NCBI GenBank assembly: GCA_025997755.1
Contig: BNVA01000090.1
Span: forward strand, 1 to 7,968
Source of the DNA: Spirochaetia bacterium
Lineage (GTDB): Bacteria; Spirochaetota; Spirochaetia; Treponematales; Breznakiellaceae
Direction: 5' to 3'
DNA: 7,968 nucleotides
The first letter of the stretch is position 1, and every line of letters starts with the position of its first letter. This document shows positions 1-5,977 of this stretch, in pieces. The translations under genes and the position numbers were made by a program. The notes beneath the pieces were generated by a model. It ran no database searches. It was not told where the DNA came from and saw only the letters and a list, made by a program, of their open reading frames with translations.

Positions 1-13
1 GCAAAACACTCCT

Positions 14-127
14 TGTTAAGGAGATCACACAGAAAAAAAAGGAGGGCATAGCCGCTTGAGTCTACAAAGACAAAAGAGGACATTTCTATTGAACGGAAAA
101 GGGGGACATTTCTATTGGTTGTTGACA
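14..127. mobile_element. End or short remnant of an insertion sequence (IS21/IS481-like ends)
   Basis: Read from position 127 leftwards on the minus strand, the sequence begins TGTCAACAACC, then CAATAGAAATGTCC, and the CAATAGAAATGTCC block recurs 26 bases further in. A TG...CA terminus with a terminal block repeated just inside is known for IS21-family ends, and IS481-type ends look similar. No transposase can be recognised here; two frames are open from the left window edge and stop at 49-51 and 57-59, but they are too short to identify. The outer boundary at 127 is supported by the terminal TTGACA. The left boundary is uncertain. CTCCT at 9-13 recurs at 128-132 and could be a target duplication around a 114-base remnant starting TGTTAA at 14. 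Alternatively the element continues beyond the window. Confidence 0.5.
72..117 (+). repeat. Two direct copies of GGACATTTCTATTG
   Basis: The 14-base word GGACATTTCTATTG occurs at 78-91 and 104-117. Each copy is preceded by AAAAG plus a short G-rich stretch, so the repeated units are about 72-91 and 97-117. The copies are perfect over the core and differ outside it. The arrangement fits the internally repeated binding sites near the ends of some insertion sequences, which is inference from the pattern. Confidence 0.7.
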
Positions 128-143
128 CTCCTTTTCTTTTAGC

Positions 144-172
144 TTGCAAGATAGGCACTGTTTATATACAAT
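144..172 (+). promoter_or_regulatory. Probable sigma-70-type promoter for the large membrane protein gene
   Basis: TTGCAA (144-149) and TACAAT (167-172) are separated by 17 bases, giving 4 of 6 and 5 of 6 consensus matches. Initiation would fall near 179, about 33 bases before the GTG start at 212. The promoter lies wholly outside the mobile-element end at 127, so the gene appears to have kept its own promoter. A second -35-like box, TTGACA at 122-127, is formed by the element terminus but lacks a good -10 at 16-18 bases. Confidence 0.5.
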
Positions 173-211
173 AATTACCAAATTCTCAATGTTATCGGTT
201 TAGGAAAAAAA

Positions 212-2827
212 GTGACTATTTCCAGAAAAGCAGCTATATGTTTACTTGTTACGGCTTTTTCTCTAGCCATTTTTACCGTGCTTGCGTTTACGGGTTTATT
301 CAACATTCTGGAAATGCGCTTTTACGATCCGGCGATCCTAAAAAACCTAACCGGTGAATTAATCGACGATACCGGCATTATTGACAACTATATATCGGAG
401 CTGGAAGGGCGTTTTAGTGATATTTTAAAAGAGCCGTCCGTCCGGCGCAGCTTTCTGCTTAATCAGGAGGCAACCGACATTTACGAGCGTTCAAAAGCCT
501 TTGGGCTGCTCACATCTTCGGTAATGGGACTTCAATGGGTGCGCTTTGTTGATGGGAACGGCATTAGGATTCATTATTCGACCAACTTAGACGATCAGGT
601 CTTGCAGACAGATCAGGAAGAGTTTACCGCCTCATACAAAAGTTATCCTGAAACTTCCGGTTATATTCCCTTTGATCAAACATTGCTTTCCGGCATAGAT
701 ACTACAAGAATTATTTTTGAAGATATAAATCAACGCATTATTTTTTATTTTCCATTTTACGATTCGCTTGATATTTACAGGGGCGAGGCGTTATTTTCGG
801 TTTCCATAAGAGCCATAGCCGACCGTCTTATGGCGGCTTCCCGCGTAAAGGTGGGCGATGATATTTCCGTTATTCCAAACCCAAAAGGCATAATCATAGG
901 TTTACCGCAAAAAAACAGTCTGGTAATCCAAAGTACGGTTTCCTCGATCTGGGCTTCCGGCTCTACGGCAATGAGCATAATAGATTCACCTGCGGAAAAT
1001 TCATTTGTCCTTATTTCAGAAAAAACCGGCGGCGGAATTTTTGTAGGACGTTTGGTGGAAGAAACAATATTCGGCGTTACGGGTGTTTTAAAGGGAGTAT
1101 TACTATTCTGTTTCTTCTTAACTGTTTTTATTGTGCTTTTCTTGATTGTAAACTTTAAACAGGACCCTATTACCGTAATTCAAAGCCGTCTTAAGGAACT
1201 TCAGGTAAGCCTGTTGAACGAGTACTATCAGTTGAAAGGCGCTATTGATTGGGATGTTTGGAGGCATGAGCTTGAACAACGGCGCGAAGACGTCCGGAAT
1301 GAGCTTAAACGCGGTATAGAAGTTGAAAAAGGCAGCGAAATTGATGTTTATATAAATTCATTTTTCGATAAATCATGGGATGATCTATTGATGGCATTGG
1401 GCGGCAGAACAAACTCGTTGAGCAGAATTGACGAGGTAAAATTAGAGAAAATACTAAAAAAAGTTTTGTCTTCGCAAAATATTTTTCTACAACAACCAAA
1501 TGCTCAGAAAGAGACAAACGGTACGAACGGCACAGAAGAAAAAGATCAGGAGAAACTTGAAGAATTAGAGGAATTAACGGACGATGTAACAGATGATAAA
1601 ACTAATTCTGCCGGTGAGCTTGAATCCATAGCCGATCTTGAAGATCTTAACGATATTAAACCTCTTGAAGATATTGCTGCGGCGGAAGAAGCCGACAAAA
1701 AAGAAGAACCTGAAAGAATTGAAGAAATAGAGACTATCGAACCTATTGAGATTATTGATGATATAGAACCGGCAGAAGAGCCTGAACTATCCGGCAAAAA
1801 GGAGCCATCTAAAAAAAGAATCTCTAAGATACCGGATATTCGTTTGTTTGATTATACTAAGTCTGACGACGATCTTAACATTGTTTTAAAAATCTCATCT
1901 TGGGAACCGAACGGTATATTAGGCGTTATTGGGCAAGCTGCGCTGGAACCGGAAGAAATTATTCCTATTCTGAATGAAGAAAAAGTGACGGAGGAGGCGC
2001 CGGCGTATGACGAATCCGCACCGGCAGTATATGTTGATGAACTTGGCGAACTGAATAATAACCTTGAAATTGTGGTACCGCATGAGTACATAGAACCCGC
2101 CGAAGTTAAAGATAAACCGGCGGTGGAAGATGCCGCCGAGTCTTACGATGTTGCCGAATTTGAATCTGTCTCCGATGAAGAATTCGATAAAACTGAAAAA
2201 GCGCCTGTAATAGGCGGACCCTTGTTTACTTTTGAATCGCCGCACAAGGGGACGGATTTAAATGCCGTTGCCAAAAAAATAGAATTTTCCGCCCCGAAAA
2301 AAAATACGGAAGAAGATGTTGAGCTAAGCCTTGCTATTGACTCGCCTATGAGTCTTTTCGAGGATATGTATGGCAAGGAGCAAGATGACTTTGACAGGGG
2401 TATTTTTGATAATTCTATCGGCGCCGACGGTACCGCGCCTGAGTCCGAACCGGACATCGAACCTGAACCCGAACCCGAAATAGATGAGTTACAGGAAGTG
2501 CCGGAAGAAAAGCCTTTGCTGCAGGAGACGCCGGAAGTACCGGAAGTAAAGGAAGCCCCGAAAGCGCCTACCGCCGGTTATATCAAACCTGTCCACACTC
2601 CGCCGCCTGTTGTAAGCGCCCTGTCATACCGTCCGTTCTGGAATCAGAATACCGATGAGCTTGAATATCTTGAGGATGCCGATGATGAGGATGAAAATAT
2701 TATGGAAACCCGTGACGGCGTTACTTACATTGATCCTTCCGCATTAAAAAAAGTAAAAGTTGACAATTCAAAAATCGATCAATCCATGAAAAATCTTGTG
2801 GACTCCGTGCTTGGCAATATAAAATAA
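212..2827 (+). CDS. Large two-transmembrane protein with Cache-like outer domain and long acidic cytoplasmic tail, unrecognised
   Basis: I do not recognise this 871-residue protein. The start is a GTG with AGGA at 202-205, six bases upstream. Residues 7-29 form a transmembrane segment or uncleaved signal anchor. Residues 30-290 would lie outside the cytoplasmic membrane. Short motifs there (VRFVDGNGIRIHYS about 110-123, FYFPFYDS 178-185, RGEALFSVS 190-198) resemble Cache-type sensor domains of chemoreceptors and sensor kinases. Residues 292-314 are a second transmembrane segment. Residues 315-420 are helical and charged and may form a coiled coil. Residues 430-800 are very rich in Glu, Asp and Pro and probably disordered, broken by hydrophobic islands (ISSWEPNGILGVIG 561-574, SPMSLFEDMYG 711-721, YRPFW 806-810). 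A conserved-looking C-terminus (GVTYIDPSALKK 836-847) ends the protein. No kinase, cyclase, GGDEF or chemotaxis signalling domain is visible. A sensory or scaffolding role is inference only. Confidence 0.85.
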   Translation: MTISRKAAICLLVTAFSLAIFTVLAFTGLFNILEMRFYDPAILKNLTGELIDDTGIIDNYISELEGRFSDILKEPSVRRSFLLNQEATDIYERSKAFGLLTSSVMGLQWVRFVDGNGIRIHYSTNLDDQVLQTDQEEFTASYKSYPETSGYIPFDQTLLSGIDTTRIIFEDINQRIIFYFPFYDSLDIYRGEALFSVSIRAIADRLMAASRVKVGDDISVIPNPKGIIIGLPQKNSLVIQSTVSSIWASGSTAMSIIDSPAENSFVLISEKTGGGIFVGRLVEETIFGVTGVLKGVLLFCFFLTVFIVLFLIVNFKQDPITVIQSRLKELQVSLLNEYYQLKGAIDWDVWRHELEQRREDVRNELKRGIEVEKGSEIDVYINSFFDKSWDDLLMALGGRTNSLSRIDEVKLEKILKKVLSSQNIFLQQPNAQKETNGTNGTEEKDQEKLEELEELTDDVTDDKTNSAGELESIADLEDLNDIKPLEDIAAAEEADKKEEPERIEEIETIEPIEIIDDIEPAEEPELSGKKEPSKKRISKIPDIRLFDYTKSDDDLNIVLKISSWEPNGILGVIGQAALEPEEIIPILNEEKVTEEAPAYDESAPAVYVDELGELNNNLEIVVPHEYIEPAEVKDKPAVEDAAESYDVAEFESVSDEEFDKTEKAPVIGGPLFTFESPHKGTDLNAVAKKIEFSAPKKNTEEDVELSLAIDSPMSLFEDMYGKEQDDFDRGIFDNSIGADGTAPESEPDIEPEPEPEIDELQEVPEEKPLLQETPEVPEVKEAPKAPTAGYIKPVHTPPPVVSALSYRPFWNQNTDELEYLEDADDEDENIMETRDGVTYIDPSALKKVKVDNSKIDQSMKNLVDSVLGNIK

Positions 2828-2858
2828 AACCCCCGCTGCCTTTAGCAACGAGGGTTTT
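2826..2858. terminator. Bidirectional intrinsic terminator between convergent genes
   Basis: AAAACCCCCG (2826-2835) pairs with CGAGGGTTTT (2849-2858) with a single mismatch, around a 13-base loop. The A-tract on one side and the T-tract on the other allow Rho-independent termination in both directions. It serves the large + strand gene, whose TAA stop (2825-2827) overlaps the stem, and groES on the minus strand, which ends at 2883. Confidence 0.8.
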
Positions 2859-2882
2859 ACCTAATACCGCAGAAAACCGGAA

Positions 2883-3155
2883 TTATTCGATCACGGCTAT
2901 TATATCCTGCATCTTCACGATAAGATGCTCTACGCCGTCAATCTTCATCTGGGAACCGGCATATTTGTCGTACATAACCTTCTGCCCGACAGAAACAGTT
3001 ACCTTTTCTTTTTCCGTACCGGGACCGACTGCAACAACGGTACCTTTCTGGGTTTTTTCCTGCGCCGTATCGGGAATTATGATTCCGCCTGCGCTTTTAG
3101 TCTCGGCTCCTTCTACTTTAACCAAGACGCGATCTGATAGTGGTTTAATGACCAT
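2883..3155 (-). CDS. groES: Co-chaperonin GroES (Hsp10)
   Basis: This 90-residue protein is full length for the family. GroES forms a heptameric lid on GroEL in the cytoplasm and closes the folding chamber. Visible signatures are the N-terminal IKPLSDRVLVK (3-13), the GroEL-binding mobile loop with GGIIIPDTAQEK (23-34), the GTVVAVGPG strand and turn (38-46), and the C-terminal DIIAVIE. The ATG at 3155 is preceded by GGAGG (3162-3166) at six bases. groEL is not adjacent: the downstream neighbour is convergent and the upstream neighbour is divergent, so groES is transcribed alone here. Separate groES and groEL loci are known in treponemes. No CIRCE operator (TTAGCACTC-N9-GAGTGCTAA) is visible upstream. 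Confidence 0.97.
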   Translation of the reverse strand: MVIKPLSDRVLVKVEGAETKSAGGIIIPDTAQEKTQKGTVVAVGPGTEKEKVTVSVGQKVMYDKYAGSQMKIDGVEHLIVKMQDIIAVIE

Positions 3156-3196
3156 AAAAATCCTCCGTATTTGTGTAATAATTTGATGATAAATAA

Positions 3197-3225
3197 AATC
3201 TAACGGAAAATCGCCTTTAGGTCAA
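3197..3225 (-). promoter_or_regulatory. Promoter of groES
   Basis: On the minus strand TTGACC (3225-3220) and TAGATT (3202-3197) are exactly 17 bases apart, with 5 of 6 and 4 of 6 consensus matches. Initiation near 3190 gives a leader of about 35 bases containing the GGAGG site. It looks like a housekeeping promoter. No CIRCE or other heat-shock repressor site overlaps it. Confidence 0.6.
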
Positions 3226-3230
3226 TAGAT

Positions 3231-3241
3231 GTGGTAACCAC
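3231..3241. repeat. Short perfect palindrome GTGGT-A-ACCAC between divergent promoters
   Basis: Five-base arms flank a single central base. It sits just upstream of the groES -35 box and on the upstream side of the malic enzyme gene, where an operator could affect either. The arms are short, so it may be chance; no known repressor site is recognised. Confidence 0.25.
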
Positions 3242-3248
3242 CGGCAAA

Positions 3249-3275
3249 TAGACAAAAACAACTATTTTGTATACG
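3249..3275 (+). promoter_or_regulatory. Weak candidate promoter for the malic enzyme gene
   Basis: TAGACA (3249-3254) matches the -35 consensus at 5 of 6 positions. The best following -10 is TATACG (3270-3275) at a short 15-base spacing. A promoter must lie between the divergent groES promoter and the GGGAG ribosome site at 3303-3307, but this pairing is only the best of several weak options. Confidence 0.25.
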
Positions 3276-3313
3276 CTTTATGTATCGCAAAATGTGCGGT
3301 TAGGGAGTTAAAA

Positions 3314-4483
3314 ATGGATTATGCAGTTGAATCACTAAAAATGCACGAAAAGTGGCGGGGAAAGCTCGACATTGTGCCAAAAATGAAAGTTACAAGCAAG
3401 GAGGAGTTGTCGCTTGCCTACACACCCGGCGTAGCGCAGCCATGTCTTGAAATACAGAAGGATATAGACAAGAGTTACACCCTAACCGGCAGATGGAATA
3501 CAGTTGCGGTTATTACCGACGGTACGGCGGTTCTGGGCTTAGGCGACATAGGGCCCGAAGCGGGTATGCCCGTGATGGAGGGCAAGTGTGTGCTGTTCAA
3601 GGCTTTCGGCGGAGTGGATGCCTTCCCACTCTGCATACGCTCAAAAAATATTGATGAAATCGTCAATACGGTGCGTCTCCTAGCCGGAAGTTTCGGCGGG
3701 GTAAACCTTGAAGACATTTCCGCTCCCCGCTGCTTTGAGATTGAGGCAAAACTCAAGAAATGCTGCGACATCCCGATTTTTCACGACGATCAGCACGGTA
3801 CGGCGGTTATAGTCCTTGCCTCTCTGCTAAATGCGCTAAAGCTAACAGGAAAAAAACTTGAAAACATTAGTGTCGTAACGAGCGGGGCGGGCGCGGCGGG
3901 CATAGCCATAATCAAACTGCTTATCGCCTTGGGTTTGCAGGATGTGGTGATGTGCGACAGCAAGGGCGCTATATACAACGGGCGCTCCGATATGAACCCG
4001 CAGAAAGATGAAGTTGCAAAAGCTAACAAGCAGGGCAAGAAGGGCGCTTTAGCCGACGTGATCAAGGGCGCCGATGTGTTTATAGGCGTTTCAAAGCCAA
4101 AGGCTGTAACGCCTGAAATGGTAAAGTCTATGGCGGCAAAACCAATCCTGTTTCCCATGGCTAACCCTACGCCTGAGATTTTCCCCGACGAGGCGCTTGC
4201 CGCCGGAGCGGCTGTTGTGGGCACGGGGCGCAGCGACTACCCAAACCAGATCAACAATGTACTTGCCTTCCCCGGCATTTTCCGGGGTGCGCTTGATGTA
4301 CGGGCAAGCGACATCAACGACGAGATGAAGATAGCCGCAGCTTATGCCTTAGCGGGATTGGTAAGCGATAAAGACCTTAAACCGGACTATATCATACCCG
4401 CCGCTTTTGACCCCAGAGTCAAGGACGCCGTTGCCAAAGCCGTATCCGAAGCGGCGCGGAAAAGCGGAGTGGCGCGTATTTAA
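3314..4483 (+). CDS. NAD(P)-dependent malic enzyme (malate to pyruvate and CO2), short form
   Basis: The 389-residue product oxidatively decarboxylates L-malate to pyruvate with reduction of NAD(P)+, linking C4 acids to pyruvate and supplying reducing power in the cytoplasm. Family motifs are intact: YTPGV with the catalytic Tyr36, EGK with Lys91, the acidic metal-binding stretch FEIEAK (141-146), FHDDQHGTA (156-164) with the metal-binding aspartates, the nucleotide-binding SGAGAAG (190-196), ANPTPE (283-288) and NNVLAFPG (314-321). The length fits the bacterial short form without the C-terminal phosphotransacetylase-like domain of the MaeB type (about 760 residues). ATG at 3314 follows GGGAG (3303-3307) at six bases. 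Cofactor preference (NAD or NADP) cannot be read safely from the motif. The gene stands alone, divergent from groES and convergent with the TM2 gene. Confidence 0.95.
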   Translation: MDYAVESLKMHEKWRGKLDIVPKMKVTSKEELSLAYTPGVAQPCLEIQKDIDKSYTLTGRWNTVAVITDGTAVLGLGDIGPEAGMPVMEGKCVLFKAFGGVDAFPLCIRSKNIDEIVNTVRLLAGSFGGVNLEDISAPRCFEIEAKLKKCCDIPIFHDDQHGTAVIVLASLLNALKLTGKKLENISVVTSGAGAAGIAIIKLLIALGLQDVVMCDSKGAIYNGRSDMNPQKDEVAKANKQGKKGALADVIKGADVFIGVSKPKAVTPEMVKSMAAKPILFPMANPTPEIFPDEALAAGAAVVGTGRSDYPNQINNVLAFPGIFRGALDVRASDINDEMKIAAAYALAGLVSDKDLKPDYIIPAAFDPRVKDAVAKAVSEAARKSGVARI

Positions 4484-4511
4484 AATTCTGTTTTAGAATG
4501 GTACCTGTGGT

Positions 4512-5039
4512 TTAAAAATCTTCGAAAGGCGAGTTATCGTCCATAAATTCGGGGAAGGTAAAAACCATAGTGCCTGATTTTCTAATACGCATTTCGGCGT
4601 GCCCTCTTGTTACCAAAAGTTCAAGTTGTTTTTTTGCCTCATCCAGAGTGATGTTCGCTTCAAGGGCGGTCTCGCTTGCCGTAAGGATGCCTTGTTTTCT
4701 TCGGGCAAGTTTTAGTATCCTGCGCTCAACACTGTCTTTTTTGTCATTTTCGTGAACGAAGTGCGCGTCGCCGTCGTTTACATACCGCCAGTTACCGTCG
4801 TTTACATTTTGATAATTTGATTGATATTTAGAATTATCCCGTATGGCTAAGAGTACATTAGCCTCATTAACCTGCGATCCCAGTGTTATAAGATCGTAAA
4901 TCGATCCTATTCCGGCAAGCCCGCCGGTACACATAAATAAAATTGCGCTTAACGGCTTACCAAGGTAGAAACGATGAAAACCAAGAACGCCGAACCCCGA
5001 CAAAAACCATAAGAGGTATGCTATGAATTTGCTGTACAC
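4512..5039 (-). CDS. TM2-domain membrane protein with C-terminal winged-helix-like region
   Basis: This 175-residue protein has an N-terminal TM2 domain with two transmembrane segments (about 4-22 and 32-54), the signature GFHRFYLG (20-27) between them, and DLITLG (49-54) after the second. A polar linker (about 60-103) contains a small duplication (VNDG at 79-82 and 87-90). Residues 104-163 (VERRILKLARRKQGILTASE, then a second helix and a hairpin ending GTMVFTFPEF) look like a winged-helix fold of the kind seen in DNA-binding or protein-interaction domains. The start is GTG at 5039 with AGGAGG (5045-5050) five bases upstream. The gene lies 11 bases after the rnz stop and is the last of a three-gene operon. 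The TM2 domain's role is not established; a membrane-tethered regulator is inference. Confidence 0.85.
   Translation of the reverse strand: MYSKFIAYLLWFLSGFGVLGFHRFYLGKPLSAILFMCTGGLAGIGSIYDLITLGSQVNEANVLLAIRDNSKYQSNYQNVNDGNWRYVNDGDAHFVHENDKKDSVERRILKLARRKQGILTASETALEANITLDEAKKQLELLVTRGHAEMRIRKSGTMVFTFPEFMDDNSPFEDF
4771..4807 (+). repeat. Two direct copies of CCGTCGTTTACAT inside the TM2 gene
   Basis: A perfect 13-base word occurs at 4771-4783 and 4795-4807, a 24-base period that keeps the reading frame. It encodes the repeated VNDG motif in the linker of the TM2 protein. It is consistent with slippage in a part of the protein under little constraint. Confidence 0.7.
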
Positions 5040-5050
5040 TGTTGCCTCCT

Positions 5051-5977
5051 TTAGTCCTCATATTCAAGCGGGAATACAATCCTGTCCCGTGTTAAAACAG
5101 TTTCAGGAAAAATCGCCCGCGCTTCACTTAAAAGTTGTTTTAAATCATATTCATTGTAACGCGGACTGTAGTGTATAAGTGCAAGTTTTTTTACGGCGGC
5201 AAGCCGTGCAAGCAATGCCGCCTGTTCCGCCGTCATGTGTTTTTTGTCGCGGGCATCCGCTTCAAGAGCCTGTTCAAACATACCCTCGCATATAAACAGG
5301 TCTGAATCCGCCACCTCGTCCGATATTGCGTTAAACGCAAGAGAATCCGTAACAAAAGAAAACTTGCGTCCCTTACGCGGCGCACCTAAGACATCCTCTG
5401 AGTGAACTTCACGCCCGTCGGCAGAAAGCACGGTCTCTCCGTTTTGAAGCTTCGACCAAAGAGGTCCCATGGGAACACCCGCTTCCTTTGCTTTTTCAGG
5501 ATAAAATTCTCCGGGACGTACATCTTCCTGCATAACATAGCCAAAGCATGGTTTTGTATGACGCAGCGGAAAAGCCCGTATATGAAAACCATCGCCCTGA
5601 TAAACTATGCCGCCTGAGGTTATCTCTTTTACGATGATCTCATAATTTATATACATATCAAGCACATGTTTGCTTGATTCAATATACTCGGCAATGCGCG
5701 GCGGCCCTATGATATACATGGGTTCGTCACGATCAACTTGAGATGAAAGCATCAACAATCCCGGTATACCCGTAACATGATCTGCATGGGTATGGCTTAC
5801 AAAAATCGCCGAAATCTTTTTCCAACGCAGATTTAATTTGCGAAGTGAGACCTGAGTTCCCTCTCCGCCGTCAAATAGAAAAAGCTCACCCTCACGCCTA
5901 AGCAGAACGGAAGTAAGATGACGGTGCGGCAGAGGCATCATCCCGCCGCATCCCAGAACAAACGCTTCCAAATTCAT
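5051..5977 (-). CDS. rnz: Ribonuclease Z (tRNA 3'-processing endonuclease)
   Basis: This metallo-beta-lactamase-fold enzyme cleaves precursor tRNAs 3' of the discriminator base in the cytoplasm so that CCA can be added or exposed. Starting at ATG 5977 gives 308 residues, the usual bacterial length (about 305). An in-frame ATG at 6040 would add 21 non-homologous residues and is rejected. Zinc ligands are visible: SHTHADH (61-67, the HxHxDH motif), His140 in LRHTKPCFGY, Asp211 in FVTDS, His247 in KKHMTAEQAA and His269 in IHYSPRY. The flexible tRNA-binding arm is represented by GVPMGPLWSKLQNGE (167-181). The start codon overlaps the TGA of the amidohydrolase (ATGA), so the two genes are probably translationally coupled. 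A GGTGG lies about four bases before the ATG. Confidence 0.95.
   Translation of the reverse strand: MNLEAFVLGCGGMMPLPHRHLTSVLLRREGELFLFDGGEGTQVSLRKLNLRWKKISAIFVSHTHADHVTGIPGLLMLSSQVDRDEPMYIIGPPRIAEYIESSKHVLDMYINYEIIVKEITSGGIVYQGDGFHIRAFPLRHTKPCFGYVMQEDVRPGEFYPEKAKEAGVPMGPLWSKLQNGETVLSADGREVHSEDVLGAPRKGRKFSFVTDSLAFNAISDEVADSDLFICEGMFEQALEADARDKKHMTAEQAALLARLAAVKKLALIHYSPRYNEYDLKQLLSEARAIFPETVLTRDRIVFPLEYED

Noticed and set aside
9..23. CTCCTT-GTT-AAGGAG hairpin at the left edge
   Set aside because: Six-base stem with no T-tract; half of it is better explained as a possible target duplication next to the mobile element. No RNA gene is evident.
1546..2457. Serine- and phenylalanine-rich open frames on the minus strand opposite the acidic tail
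   Set aside because: They are antisense shadows of GAA/GAT-rich coding sequence, with no ribosome sites and no family resemblance.
3156..3313. CIRCE operator or riboswitch upstream of groES
   Set aside because: I looked for TTAGCACTC/GAGTGCTAA arms and for structured leaders on both strands and found only a promoter and a short palindrome.
3790..4224. 144-codon minus-strand open frame inside the malic enzyme gene
   Set aside because: The + strand frame encodes every conserved malic enzyme motif; the antisense frame is low-complexity Ala/Pro/Ser and is a by-product.
4485..4499. ATTCT-GTTTT-AGAAT hairpin between the malic enzyme and TM2 genes
   Set aside because: The stem is only five AT-rich pairs and lacks a proper T-tract on the + strand; too weak to call a terminator, although a site for convergent termination would be expected here.
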